Below, one piece after another: positions 27,384 to 44,695 of a DNA stretch of 64,000 nucleotides (its first letter is position 1; the number at the start of each line of letters is the position of its first letter). The DNA comes from 13-2-20CM-66-19 sp036273735 (lineage in GTDB: Bacteria > Pseudomonadota > Gammaproteobacteria > Steroidobacterales > Steroidobacteraceae): positions 11,586-75,585 of the forward strand of contig DASUHA010000005.1 of assembly GCA_036273735.1 (NCBI GenBank). Direction: 5' to 3'. The notes beneath the pieces were generated by a model that searched no databases, was not told the DNA's origin, and saw only the letters and a program-made list of their open reading frames with translations. The position numbers and the translations under genes were made by a program.

Positions 27384-27557
27384 ATGAATTGCCGGGAGCA
27401 ATTCATAACGATACGCGCAGGGCGCGTGTCGGCCCCGCGGGAGCGGGGCGAGGCCAGGATGGGCCGAGTAATGAATTGCCGGGAGCAATTCATAACGATA
27501 CGCGCAGGGCGCGTGTCGGCCCCGCGGGAGCGGGGCGAGGCCAGGATGGGCCGGGTA
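27384..27557 (+). repeat. Tandem duplication, two 87-bp units
   Basis: Two adjacent units (27384-27470, 27471-27557) appear identical except one base near the end (GGCCGAGTA versus GGCCGGGTA). Each starts with the small palindrome AATTGCCGGGAGCAATT and contains CCCCGCGGGAGCGGGG, another inverted repeat. The frames inside are open only because the period is a multiple of three; no gene is supported. A diverged inverted relative lies at 61084-61168 between rpsL and rpsG. Confidence 0.95.
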
Positions 27558-27636
27558 ACGCTGGCAGTTTGTTGGTAGCGACGCATTGATCTTTCCGGCG
27601 GGCCGAGAGCCCTGAAGATGTCTTGAGGAATATTCC

Positions 27637-28827
<1,191 letters not shown>

Positions 28828-28849
28828 CGTTGAAAGAGGTAAGAAGGTT

Positions 28850-28872
28850 TTCCTTCCGGCGCGCAGCGCCGG
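28850..28872 (+). repeat. Intergenic repeat module A, copy 1 (after tuf)
   Basis: TTCCTTCCGGCGCGCAGCGC followed by CGG. The same module recurs after rpoB (36710-36730) and, with small changes, after rpsL (61042-61068). It contains an inverted repeat (CCGGCGC/GCGCCGG). In the first two places it lies just before a strong GC hairpin. Confidence 0.7.
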
Positions 28873-28884
28873 CAGCAGTGCAAA

Positions 28885-28911
28885 GCCGGCCCGGGCCGTT
28901 CCCGGGCCGGC
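28885..28911 (+). terminator. GC hairpin after tuf
   Basis: GCCGGCCCGGG and CCCGGGCCGGC form a perfect 11-bp stem around CCGTT. No T-run follows, so it is more likely a partial terminator or an RNA-processing/stability hairpin, allowing read-through to tRNA-Trp and secE. Confidence 0.6.
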
Positions 28912-28931
28912 GACGAAAGTTATAGGGTATC

Positions 28932-28958
28932 GCGAAAATCGCCGAAGGCGATTTTCGC
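28932..28958 (+). repeat. Hairpin repeat module D, copy 1 (before tRNA-Trp)
   Basis: GCGAAAATCGCC and GGCGATTTTCGC form a perfect 12-bp stem with a GAA loop, flanked by TAGGGTATC and CAATGAAC. A closely related element lies before rplK at 30017-30042 with compensating stem changes (GCC/GGC becomes GTC/GAC), which argues that the RNA or DNA hairpin itself is maintained. Confidence 0.8.
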
Positions 28959-28967
28959 CAATGAACT

Positions 28968-29043
28968 AGGCCAGTAGCTCAATTGGCAGAGCGGCGGTCT
29001 CCAAAACCGCAGGTTGGGGGTTCGATTCCCTCCTGGCCTGCCA
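28968..29043 (+). tRNA. tRNA-Trp (CCA)
   Basis: Acceptor AGGCCAG pairs with CTGGCCT, discriminator G, encoded CCA, anticodon CCA in TCTCCAAAA, T-loop TTCGATT; 76 nt. It ends 9 bases before secE, its usual position in this cluster. Confidence 0.97.
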
Positions 29044-29052
29044 GCGTTTGAC

Positions 29053-29433
29053 ATGACAGAAGAAATCAAGCTCCAGGAAGTTGGCACGGCAGACCAGGTG
29101 AAGCTCGGCTTAAGTGTGGCCGCTGTGATCGCCGGTGTCGTCGGCTATTACCTGCTCGGCAGCGATGCCACCTGGCTGCGCTGGGTGGTCGTCGCCGCCG
29201 GCCTCGTGGTCGCGGCCCTGCTGGTCGCCTTCTCGTATTACGGCAGCGAGTTCAACCAGTTCGTCACGAGCGCGCGCGTCGAGCTGCGCAAGATCATCTG
29301 GCCGAGCCGGCAAGAGGCGGGCATGACGACCCTGATCGTCTTCGTGTTCGTTGCCATCGCGGGCTTCTTCTTCTGGGGGCTCGATCTGCTGCTCGCGTGG
29401 GCAACGCGGGCATTGACGGGACAGGGGGGCTGA
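29053..29433 (+). CDS. secE: Preprotein translocase subunit SecE
   Basis: A 126-residue three-helix form of SecE, as in enterobacteria. Helices 1 and 2 are VAAVIAGVVGYYLLG and WVVVAAGLVVAALLVAFSYY; the conserved amphipathic ARVELRKIIWPSRQEAGMTT is followed by helix 3, LIVFVFVAIAGFFFWGLDLL. It clamps SecY in the inner membrane. The ATG at 29053 is used because the frame upstream of it overlaps tRNA-Trp. nusG follows 3 bases after the stop. Confidence 0.97.
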   Translation: MTEEIKLQEVGTADQVKLGLSVAAVIAGVVGYYLLGSDATWLRWVVVAAGLVVAALLVAFSYYGSEFNQFVTSARVELRKIIWPSRQEAGMTTLIVFVFVAIAGFFFWGLDLLLAWATRALTGQGG

Positions 29434-29436
29434 TCC

Positions 29437-29970
29437 GTGGCACTGAGATGGTACGTGGTGCACGCCTACTCGAACTTCGAGCATCGGGTGTCGGAGTCGC
29501 TGAAGGAGCGCATCAAGCGCGCCTCGCTGGAGGAGAAATTCGGCGAGATCCTGGTCCCCACCGAGGAAGTCGTCGAGATGCGCGACGGCCAGAAGCGCCG
29601 CAGCGAGCGCAAGTTCTACCCCGGCTATGTGCTGGTGCAGATGGAGATGGACGAGGACACCTGGCACCTGGTACGCGAGGTGCCGAAGGTCCTCGGCTTC
29701 ATCGGCGGCACGCCGGAGAAGCCGGCACCGATCACCGATCGCGAGGCCAACCAGATCCTGCGCCGGGTCGAGGAAGGCGCCGACAAGCCGCGGCCGAAGG
29801 TGCTCTTCGAGCCGGGCGAGGTGGTGCGCGTGGTCGACGGCCCGTTCAACGACTTCAACGGCGTCGTCGAGAACGTCAATTACGAGAAGAACCGCCTGCA
29901 GGTGGCGGTGCAGATCCTCGGGCGCTCGACGCCGGTGGAGCTGGACTTCTCGCAAGTGGAGAAGGCATAG
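29437..29970 (+). CDS. nusG: Transcription termination/antitermination factor NusG
   Basis: A 177-residue protein with a GTG start (MALRWYVVHAYSNFEHRVSE). The NGN domain (1-120) binds RNA polymerase; it includes RKFYPGYVLVQMEMDEDTWH. The KOW domain (FEPGEVVRVVDGPFNDFNGV) binds S10 or Rho. Length and order are typical. Three bases separate it from secE, so the two are co-translated. Confidence 0.98.
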   Translation: MALRWYVVHAYSNFEHRVSESLKERIKRASLEEKFGEILVPTEEVVEMRDGQKRRSERKFYPGYVLVQMEMDEDTWHLVREVPKVLGFIGGTPEKPAPITDREANQILRRVEEGADKPRPKVLFEPGEVVRVVDGPFNDFNGVVENVNYEKNRLQVAVQILGRSTPVELDFSQVEKA

Positions 29971-30016
29971 CGGGCAAGGGCCGCTCCCTTGCCGGCGGCG
30001 AAATGTGTAGGGTCTT

Positions 30017-30042
30017 GCGAAAATCGTCTCGACGATTTTCGC
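30017..30042 (+). repeat. Hairpin repeat module D, copy 2 (before rplK)
   Basis: GCGAAAATCGTC and GACGATTTTCGC form a perfect 12-bp palindromic stem separated by TC, flanked by TAGGGTCTT and CAATTAAG, matching the flanks of the copy at 28932-28958. It lies between nusG and rplK, where the downstream part of this cluster commonly has its own regulation. Confidence 0.8.
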
Positions 30043-30090
30043 CAATTAAGGTCGGGGAGCCTCACGGCGTTTGCACCCGAGGAGAGATGA

Positions 30091-30519
30091 ATGGCTAAGA
30101 AGGTACAGGGCTACATCAAGCTGCAGGTGCCCGCGGGCGCCGCCAATCCCTCGCCCCCCATCGGGCCGGCGCTGGGCCAGCAGGGCGTGAACATCATGGA
30201 GTTCTGCAAGCAGTTCAATGCGCAGACCCAGAAGGTGGAGAAGGGGCTGCCGATCCCGGTGGTGATCACGGTCTACACCGATCGCAGCTTCACCTTCATC
30301 ATGAAGACGCCGCCCGCCTCCGTGCTGATCCGCAAGGCGATCGGCATCGAGAAGGGAAGCGGGGCGCCCAACACCAACAAGGTGGGCAGGATCAACCGCA
30401 AGCAGCTCGAGGAAATTGCGAAAACCAAGCAGCCCGACCTGACTGCCGCCGATCTCGAGGCCGCCGTGCGCACCATCGCCGGCAGCGCGCGCAGCATGGG
30501 CGTGGACGTGGAGGGCTGA
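30091..30519 (+). CDS. rplK: 50S ribosomal protein L11
   Basis: A 142-residue protein of the GTPase-associated centre. The N-terminal domain has KLQVPAGAANPSPPIGPALG and QQGVNIMEFCKQFN; the C-terminal rRNA-binding domain has NTNKVGRINRKQLEEIAKTK and AARTIAGSARSMG-like text. Preceded by GGAGAGATGA with start ATG 30091. rplA begins 2 bases after the stop. Confidence 0.99.
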   Translation: MAKKVQGYIKLQVPAGAANPSPPIGPALGQQGVNIMEFCKQFNAQTQKVEKGLPIPVVITVYTDRSFTFIMKTPPASVLIRKAIGIEKGSGAPNTNKVGRINRKQLEEIAKTKQPDLTAADLEAAVRTIAGSARSMGVDVEG

Positions 30520-30521
30520 TC

Positions 30522-31211
30522 GTGGCAATCGCAAAGCGCATGAAGGTGTGGAAAGACAAGCTCCCTCCCGGCAAGCAATACCCGATCGAGGAGGCTCTGA
30601 AGCTCGTCAAGGAGTTCGCCAAGGCGAAGTTCGATGAGGCGGTCGATGCCGCGGTGAACCTCGGGATCGATGCCAGCAAGTCCGATCAGCAGGTGCGCGG
30701 CTCGACGGTCATGCCCAACGGCACGGGCAAGACCGTGCGTGTGGCGGTCTTCACCTCCGGCAAGAACCAGGAGCTCGCGAAGGCCGCGGGCGCCGACATC
30801 GTCGGGCTGGAAGACTTGGCAGCGAAGGTCAAGGCGGGCGAGATCAACTTCGACCGCGTCATTGCCAGCCCCGATGCCATGCGCATCGTCGGCCAGCTCG
30901 GCCAGATCCTGGGTCCCCGCGGTCTCATGCCGAACCCAAAGGTCGGCACCGTGACCCCCGACGTCGCCACGGCCGTGAAGAACGCCAAGGCGGGCCAGGT
31001 CACCTATCGCGTCGACAAGGCCGGCATCGTGCACTGCACGATCGGCAAGGCCAGCTTCAAGATCGGCGCGCTCAAGGAGAACCTGGCCGCGCTCATCGCC
31101 GACCTGCACAAGGCGAAGCCGGCCTCGTCCAAGGGCCAGTATCTGAAGCGTGTGACCCTGTCCTCCACCATGGGGCCGGGCGTCACCATCGATCAGGCGA
31201 GTTTGTCTTAG
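30522..31211 (+). CDS. rplA: 50S ribosomal protein L1
   Basis: A 229-residue L1-stalk protein with a GTG start. Signatures: MPNGTGKTVRVAVF, GRQLGQILGPRGLMPNPKVG-like text (AMRIVGQLGQILGPRGLMPN) and VTYRVDKAGIVHCTIGK. L1 in bacteria also represses the rplK-rplA mRNA by binding a mimic of its rRNA site near rplK; no such mimic could be fixed by eye. A 13-bp hairpin follows 7 bases after the stop. Confidence 0.99.
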   Translation: MAIAKRMKVWKDKLPPGKQYPIEEALKLVKEFAKAKFDEAVDAAVNLGIDASKSDQQVRGSTVMPNGTGKTVRVAVFTSGKNQELAKAAGADIVGLEDLAAKVKAGEINFDRVIASPDAMRIVGQLGQILGPRGLMPNPKVGTVTPDVATAVKNAKAGQVTYRVDKAGIVHCTIGKASFKIGALKENLAALIADLHKAKPASSKGQYLKRVTLSSTMGPGVTIDQASLS

Positions 31212-31218
31212 TTACATG

Positions 31219-31250
31219 TACGGGGTTCGCCGCTTTGGGCGAACCCCGTA
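31219..31250 (+). terminator. Hairpin after rplA (repeat module B)
   Basis: TACGGGGTTCGCC and GGCGAACCCCGTA form a perfect 13-bp stem around GCTTTG. No T-run follows. A split version lies between rpsL and rpsG, where ACGGGGTT and AACCCCGTA are separated by about 96 bases. It may attenuate transcription between rplKA and rplJL. Confidence 0.7.
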
Positions 31251-31271
31251 AGTCCTGCGCGCAGCGCATGA
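31238..31271 (+). repeat. Exact 34-bp repeat (module C), copy 1
   Basis: This 34-base stretch, from GGCGAACCCCG to CAGCGCATGA, is repeated exactly at 61176-61209 in front of rpsG. Its core GTCCTGCGCGCAGCGC also occurs inverted at 32454-32469 between rplL and rpoB. Three copies within gaps of translation operons rule out chance. Confidence 0.9.
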
Positions 31272-31316
31272 CAAGTTTTGGTGCGGGACGGGTCGCGTAA
31301 GCGGCCCGGCCATCAT

Positions 31317-31371
31317 CGAAGACCGCAGGCGAGGGGCCGGCCCTCTTAATGACCGCCTGCGCAGATGGTGA
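31317..31371 (+). promoter_or_regulatory. L10 leader RNA (autoregulatory site of rplJL)
   Basis: CGAAGACCGCAGGCG, then a short inner hairpin (AGGGGCCGGCCCT), CTTAAT, and CGCCTGCGCAGATGGTGAAC. The stem CGCAGGCG/CGCCTGCG and the GAAGACCGCAGG, CTTAAT and AGA-GGTGA blocks match the known L10 leader, where the L10-L12 complex binds a kink-turn to repress translation of rplJ. It ends about 115 bases before rplJ. Confidence 0.85.
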
Positions 31372-31486
31372 ACCGCTTTCGCATCGAGGCTCTCTCGAGG
31401 CGGGAAGGTCGCCATGGGGAAGCCCACCGGGAAGACCGGCGGCTTCATTCGTAACCGTGATCTTCTCACCCGAGAGGAGAGAAGGA

Positions 31487-32017
31487 ATGGCACTCAACCT
31501 GGAAGACAAGAAGGCGCTGGTGGCCGAAGTGGCTGAAGTGGCCGCCAAAGCCCAGTCGGTCGTGGCCGCGGAATACCGCGGGCTCACCGTCGGGCAGATG
31601 ACGGAGCTTCGCGCCAAGGCGCGCGCGCAGGGCGTGTACATGCGTGTGGTCAAGAACACGCTGGCGCGCAAGGCGTTCGCCGGGACCTCGTTCGAGCCGG
31701 TAGGCCCGAAGCTCAAGGGTCCGCTCGTGCTCGCGTTCTCGAAGGACGACCCCGGCGCCGCTGCGCGCCTGGTGAAGGACTTCGCGAAGGCGAACGAGAA
31801 GCTGGTGGCGACCCTCGTGGCGCTTGGCGGGCAGGTAATGCCCGGCGGGGACCTCGAGAAGGTGGCCAGCCTGCCGACGCGCGAGCAGGCGTTGTCGATG
31901 CTGCTGGGGGTGCTCAAGGCACCGATCCAGAAGTTCGTCGCCACGCTTGCTGAGCCGCCGGCCAAGCTCGCCCGCACTCTGGCCGCGGTACGCGACCAGA
32001 AGCCGCAAGCCGCCTAG
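31487..32017 (+). CDS. rplJ: 50S ribosomal protein L10
   Basis: A 176-residue base of the L7/L12 stalk. ATG 31487 follows GAGAGGAGAGAAGGA; the frame is open further up but that part is the leader. Features: MALNLEDKKALVAEVAEVAA, AEYRGLTVGQMTELRAKAR, RVVKNTLARKAFAGT, and a C-terminal helix EPPAKLARTLAAVRDQ that binds L12 dimers. About 11 residues longer than E. coli L10. Regulated by the leader described above. Confidence 0.98.
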   Translation: MALNLEDKKALVAEVAEVAAKAQSVVAAEYRGLTVGQMTELRAKARAQGVYMRVVKNTLARKAFAGTSFEPVGPKLKGPLVLAFSKDDPGAAARLVKDFAKANEKLVATLVALGGQVMPGGDLEKVASLPTREQALSMLLGVLKAPIQKFVATLAEPPAKLARTLAAVRDQKPQAA

Positions 32018-32053
32018 CCGACTTGTCTTGAAATAAATTTGCGGAGACCCAAC

Positions 32054-32440
32054 ATGGCTGTCAGCAAAGACGAAATCCTCGATGCAATTTCCAAGATGAC
32101 CCTGATGGAGGTCGTCGAGCTCATCTCCGACATGGAGAAGAAGTTCGGCGTCACCGCCGCGGCGCCCGTCGCCGTGGCTGCGGCCCCGGGTGCGGGCGGC
32201 GCTGCCGCTGCGCCGGCCGAGGAGCAGACGGAATTCACCGTCACTCTCAAGGAAGACCCGGCCGACAAGAAGGTGACCGTGATCAAGGTGATTCGCGAGA
32301 TCACCGGCCTCGGCCTCAAAGAGGCCAAGGACCTCGTCGAGGGCGTGCCCTCGACCGTCAAAGAGGCGGTATCCAAGGCCGACTCCGAGACCATCAAGAA
32401 GAAGCTCGAGGATGCCGGCGCGAAAGTGGAGATCAAGTAA
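32054..32440 (+). CDS. rplL: 50S ribosomal protein L7/L12
   Basis: A 128-residue stalk protein. N-terminal dimer helices (MAVSKDEILDAISKMTLMEV), an Ala/Pro/Gly hinge (AAAPGAGGAAAAPAEEQ) and a C-terminal factor-binding domain (TVIKVIREITGLGLKEAKDL, VEGVPSTVKEAVSK). It recruits EF-Tu, EF-G and other GTPases. It follows rplJ by 36 bases; a hairpin attenuator separates it from rpoB. Confidence 0.99.
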   Translation: MAVSKDEILDAISKMTLMEVVELISDMEKKFGVTAAAPVAVAAAPGAGGAAAAPAEEQTEFTVTLKEDPADKKVTVIKVIREITGLGLKEAKDLVEGVPSTVKEAVSKADSETIKKKLEDAGAKVEIK

Positions 32441-32453
32441 TTTTGATCGCCAC

Positions 32454-32469
32454 GCGCTGCGCGCAGGAC
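32454..32469 (-). repeat. Inverted 16-bp copy of the module C core
   Basis: GCGCTGCGCGCAGGAC is the exact reverse complement of GTCCTGCGCGCAGCGC found before rplJ and before rpsG. Confidence 0.7.
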
Positions 32470-32472
32470 AAG

Positions 32473-32527
32473 CAGGGCTCGCGCTTCGGCGCGGGCCCTG
32501 TGTTCCGGGCTGGGAAGCCCATTTTTT
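32473..32527 (+). terminator. rplL-rpoB attenuator
   Basis: Two hairpins. CAGGGCTCGCGC/GCGCGGGCCCTG forms a 12-bp stem (with a G-T pair) closed by a TTCG tetraloop (32473-32500). It is followed by GGGCT-GGGA-AGCCC and then ATTTTTT (32507-32527), a classic intrinsic terminator. E. coli has an attenuator at this same place that lets only part of transcription reach rpoB, and this looks equivalent. Confidence 0.85.
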
Positions 32528-32548
32528 CCGTTCCGAGGTGAACCCCCG

Positions 32549-36694
<4,146 letters not shown>

Positions 36695-36709
36695 TGGAAG
36701 GGAGTCCGA

Positions 36710-36761
36710 TTCCTTCGGCGCGCAGCGCCGCTACGTTTTCGGGGTCGGCCCGGCCGACCCC
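36710..36761 (+). repeat. Module A copy 2 plus GC hairpin between rpoB and rpoC
   Basis: TTCCTTCGGCGCGCAGCGCC (36710-36729) repeats the module found after tuf. It is followed by a 21-base palindrome GGGGTCGGCC-C-GGCCGACCCC (36741-36761) and the tail GTAAGAG, like the CCCCGTAAG tail of module B. No T-run, so RNA structure rather than simple termination. Confidence 0.7.
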
Positions 36762-36795
36762 GTAAGAGGTTGGGCGAAGCCCATAAGGATCACTG

Positions 36796-41013
<4,218 letters not shown>

Positions 41014-41039
41014 AGCCTGACGCTCCGGCGATACCGAAC

Positions 41040-41071
41040 GAGCCGGTGAGAGCGAAACCTCTCACCGGCTC
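41040..41071 (+). terminator. Hairpin terminator after rpoC
   Basis: GAGCCGGTGAGAG and CTCTCACCGGCTC form a perfect 13-bp stem around CGAAAC. No T-run, but the strength and position suggest the end of the rpoBC transcript. This is the boundary to the accessory block. Confidence 0.75.
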
Positions 41072-41209
41072 GAGCACGCGCTGCTTGCGACCAAGCGTCA
41101 TCGGCGTGCGATTGGCGCGGTTGCGGCCTCCGCCTCGCATCAGTAGCGTCAGCTCTCCAGTGCAGCTCGCCGCGAGTCACTAAACTCCGGCGTCATCGGG
41201 GAGCCGACG

Positions 41210-44200
41210 ATGAAGCGACATTCCTTCCTGACAGGAGCGGCCGTTGTGCTGCTCGCCATGGGTTGTGCAACGGCGGGCCTTCCCGCGGCGACCGCGGCCG
41301 CCAAGCCGCCGGCGGAAAAGCCCAAGGACGTCTTCGCGCACCTGAAATTCCGCAATCTCGGACCGGCGATCGCCGGCGGCCGTGTGGCGGCGGTGGCGGG
41401 AATCCCCGGTGATCCGCTGGTCTACTATGTCGGCGCCGGTGGTGGCGGCGTGTTCAAGACCGTCGACGGCGGCTTGAACTGGAAGCCGGTGTTCGACCAC
41501 GAGGAGACGAGCTCGATCGGCGCGATCGCCGTTGCAGCCTCCAATCCCAACATCGTGTGGGTGGGCACCGGCGAGGCGAATATCCGCAACGACGTGCTTC
41601 CCGGCGCGGGTGCTTATCTGTCGACGGATGCCGGCAAGACCTGGCGGGCCATGGGCCTCACGAACGTCGGCCAGATCGGCCGGATCGTCATCGATCCGCA
41701 CGATCCCAATCACGTGGTCGTCGCGGCACTCGGACACGCGTGGGGGTCGAACGCCGATCGCGGCGTGTTCGTGACCTTCGACGGTGGCAAGAGCTGGCGC
41801 AAGGCGCTGTACGTCGACGATCACACCGGTGCGATCGACGTTGCGATGCAGCCCGGCAACGGCCAGGTACTCTTCGCGGCCACCTGGCAGGCGAGCCGGC
41901 GGGCATGGACACTCGATGACGGTGGTCCCGGCTCCGGAGTCTGGCGCTCGACCGATGGCGGCGAGACCTGGAAGCACCTGCGCGACGGACTGCCGACGGC
42001 GACCATCGGCCGCATTGGTCTCGCGATCGCCCCGAGCGATCCGGAGCGCGTCTATGCGCTGCTCGAGACCGCGGTCGGCAAAGGCACGTTGTTCGTCACC
42101 AATGACCTCGGAGATCATTGGCACGAGGTCTCGGACAATCACGCCTACAACGTCCGCGGATTTTATTTCACGACGCTCGAGGTCGCACCCGACGATCCCG
42201 ACCGCATCTATTTCCTGGGCTTTCAGCTCGCTCAGTCGGACGATGGCGGAAAGACGGCGCACGTGATCGATGAGGATGTGCATGTCGATCATCACGCCAT
42301 GTGGATCGACCCGACGAACCCGAAGCGCATGATCCAGGGCAACGATGGGGGCGCCTATCTCTCGCTCGACGGCGGCAAGACCTGGCGTTTCCTCGATGGC
42401 ATGGACATCGAGCAGACCTACATGGTGGCGGCGAACTCCCGCAGCCCCTATGACCTCTGCACTGGCCTTCAGGACAACAGCGGCTGGTGCGGGCCGTCGT
42501 CCGTGCTCTCCGACGATGTCGTTTCCGGCCAGGACTGGTTCACGGTAACGGGCGGCGACGGTCAATATATCGTGCCCACGCCGTCCAACCCGGACATCAT
42601 CTACGCAGACTCCCAGGATGGTGCGATCCGGCGGCTGGATCTCAAGACGCACGAGACGAGATTCGGAATGCCCTACCTGCACGGGCCGGCTTACGTCGAC
42701 GACCTGCCGGCTTCTGCGCAAAAGATCCGCTTCAATTGGACCTCCCCGATCGCCGTAGATCCGCATGATGTGAATACCGTCTACCTCGGTGGCAGCGTGC
42801 TGCTCAAGTCAACCGACGGGGCCCGCACATGGAAGGCGATCAGCCCGGATCTGACTCGCAACGACAAGTCGAAGCAACAGCTCCCGGGCGGCCCGATCCA
42901 CTACGACATCTCGGGTGCCGAGACCTACGACACCATCATCTCGATTCAGGTGTCACAGAGCGACCCGAGCGTGATCTGGGTCGGGAGCGATGACGGGTTG
43001 GTGTCCGTTACGCGCGATGGCGGCGGCACCTGGAGCAAGGTCACGCCGCCGCGCGCCCCGGAATGGGCGCGTGTCTACCAGATCGATGTCTCGCGCACGG
43101 ACCCGGGTACGGCCTATGTCGCATTCGATGCGCACCAGTTGAGTGACAACAGGCCGTACGCCTATGTCACGACCAACTACGGACACAGCTGGCGCTCGAT
43201 CGCCGCCGGCCTGCCCACCGATGCCTCTGTGATGGTGGTGCGTGCGGATCCGGGCGACGGCCAGGTGCTGGTGGCCGGTACGCTGCGGGGAGTCTGGGTA
43301 TCACGGGACGGGGGCGGGCGCTGGGCACAGCTGAAGTCGAATCTGCCGACGATGCCCGTCTACGACCTGCAGTTCGTGCGCGGGGATCTCGTCCTCGCGA
43401 CCCACGGCCGCGGCCTCTGGGTCCTCGATCACTTCGCGCCGGTGGCGGAGCTCGATCCGGGCGCAGTGCCTCGAGAAGTGAAGCTGTTCACTCCGCGTGC
43501 CGGCACCGAATATCTCCGCTGGGAGAATGGCGAAGGCGCGGAGCCATCGTTCGTTACGCCCAATGCGCCGGATGGCGTCGTGATCGACTACAGCCTGCCG
43601 AAGAAGCTGGAGGCCGACAAGCAACAGAAGGCACTGCATCAGACACCGGTGAAGATCGAGATCCGCGATGCGAGCGGCGAGCTGATTGCGACGCACTACG
43701 GCGAGGCGCAATACGGCGTCAACCGCTTCGTGTGGGACATGCGCTATGAGATGCCCACCCGACTCGAGTTCGAGAAGCCGGCACTCGAGGGGAAAGCGCC
43801 TTCTTTCGAGCGCCGGGGCGGTCCGGAGGTGATGCCCGGAACCTACTCGGTGAGCGTGACGGCGAACGGGCATACCGAGACGGCAAGCGCGCAGGTGGTT
43901 GGCGATCCCAATCATCCGCCCGCACTGGACACTCAGAAGCGCTCGCTGCAGCTCGCGCTCGATGCCCGGGCGCAGGTCGATGCACTGGACAGAATGCTGA
44001 ACCACATCAGCACGATGCAGTCGCAGCTCGCTGACTATCGCAAGAGCATCGAAGCCAAGTCCAACAGCATCGATGCCTCCGAGCGGGATCTCGCGAAGGC
44101 GCAGGCGCCGCTGCTCGATCGCGGCGAGGCGCTGGGCAAGGAGCTCGGCAAGATCAAGGACTCCGCCTACGACCCGAAAGTGCAGCACACGGCAATCGAG

Positions 44201-44467
44201 GACGGCATTCATCAGCTCGCGGACTTGCAGGGCTCGCTCCAGAGGAGCGCCGCCGGGTTCGGGTCGCTCGGCGTGCAGGCGCCGTCCGCGCCGATGATCG
44301 CGATGGGCGAGGAGTTGAAGGCCAGGCTCGATGCCAGCCTCGCTGCCTACAACTCACTGCTCGCGGGCGATGTTGCAGCGTACAATCAGGCCGCCTACCA
44401 GGCGGGCGCACCGACGCTCGATGCCGGCAAGGCGATCTCGATCGCCGCGGCGCCCGAGATTCACTAG
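41210..44467 (+). CDS. Large exported BNR/Asp-box beta-propeller lipoprotein, copy 2
   Basis: A 1085-residue protein with a lipoprotein-like signal (MKRHSFLTGAAVVLLAMGC, lipobox Cys at residue 19). A constant N-terminal segment DVFAHLKFRNLGPAIAGGRV leads into the propeller with Asp-boxes (STDAGKTWRA, TFDGGKSWRK, STDGGETWKH, SLDGGKTWRF, TRDGGGTWSK, SRDGGGRWAQ). LATHGRGLWVLDHFAPVAEL follows. The C-terminal part has a beta domain (PGTYSVSVTANGHTETASAQ) and a helical segment of repeated Gln/Ala (LQLALDARAQVDALDRMLNH). It is closely similar to copy 3 along its whole length and more distant from copy 1. Function unknown; a sortilin-like ligand- or peptide-binding surface protein is plausible. Confidence 0.9.
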   Translation: MKRHSFLTGAAVVLLAMGCATAGLPAATAAAKPPAEKPKDVFAHLKFRNLGPAIAGGRVAAVAGIPGDPLVYYVGAGGGGVFKTVDGGLNWKPVFDHEETSSIGAIAVAASNPNIVWVGTGEANIRNDVLPGAGAYLSTDAGKTWRAMGLTNVGQIGRIVIDPHDPNHVVVAALGHAWGSNADRGVFVTFDGGKSWRKALYVDDHTGAIDVAMQPGNGQVLFAATWQASRRAWTLDDGGPGSGVWRSTDGGETWKHLRDGLPTATIGRIGLAIAPSDPERVYALLETAVGKGTLFVTNDLGDHWHEVSDNHAYNVRGFYFTTLEVAPDDPDRIYFLGFQLAQSDDGGKTAHVIDEDVHVDHHAMWIDPTNPKRMIQGNDGGAYLSLDGGKTWRFLDGMDIEQTYMVAANSRSPYDLCTGLQDNSGWCGPSSVLSDDVVSGQDWFTVTGGDGQYIVPTPSNPDIIYADSQDGAIRRLDLKTHETRFGMPYLHGPAYVDDLPASAQKIRFNWTSPIAVDPHDVNTVYLGGSVLLKSTDGARTWKAISPDLTRNDKSKQQLPGGPIHYDISGAETYDTIISIQVSQSDPSVIWVGSDDGLVSVTRDGGGTWSKVTPPRAPEWARVYQIDVSRTDPGTAYVAFDAHQLSDNRPYAYVTTNYGHSWRSIAAGLPTDASVMVVRADPGDGQVLVAGTLRGVWVSRDGGGRWAQLKSNLPTMPVYDLQFVRGDLVLATHGRGLWVLDHFAPVAELDPGAVPREVKLFTPRAGTEYLRWENGEGAEPSFVTPNAPDGVVIDYSLPKKLEADKQQKALHQTPVKIEIRDASGELIATHYGEAQYGVNRFVWDMRYEMPTRLEFEKPALEGKAPSFERRGGPEVMPGTYSVSVTANGHTETASAQVVGDPNHPPALDTQKRSLQLALDARAQVDALDRMLNHISTMQSQLADYRKSIEAKSNSIDASERDLAKAQAPLLDRGEALGKELGKIKDSAYDPKVQHTAIEDGIHQLADLQGSLQRSAAGFGSLGVQAPSAPMIAMGEELKARLDASLAAYNSLLAGDVAAYNQAAYQAGAPTLDAGKAISIAAAPEIH

Positions 44468-44474
44468 TTGGAAG

Positions 44475-44508
44475 GCGCTGGATCCGGGCGTCCTGCCCGG
44501 CCCAGCGC
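44475..44508 (+). terminator. Hairpin after propeller copy 2
   Basis: GCGCTGG..CCGGGC and GCCCGG.CCAGCGC form a bulged 13-bp stem around GTCCT, 7 bases after the stop. No T-run. Confidence 0.55.
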
Positions 44509-44600
44509 GCCTCGGGCAACGCCGAAGCGGCTAAGCGTGGTTTTTGCCCGAGGCTCCGCCACCTGCGGCGGCGGGGCACGTCCTTGTGCCTGCTACGCGC

Positions 44601-44642
44601 ACGGGCCGGCGAGGGCGGAATCTGACCGGCCCGTTTTCTTTT
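44601..44642 (+). terminator. Intrinsic terminator
   Basis: ACGGGCCGG and CCGGCCCGT pair across a 16-base loop and run into TTTTCTTTT. This is a canonical rho-independent terminator on the plus strand, 54 bases before the next small gene. Confidence 0.75.
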
Positions 44643-44695
44643 GCCCTGCTGCTGGGGCAGTTGCGCCCTACCGTCGGCGGCGCTATGGTCACCCA

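Noticed and set aside
27384..27557. Possible CRISPR because of a perfect repeat with palindromes.
   Set aside because: Only two units, directly adjacent, with no spacers and no cas genes.
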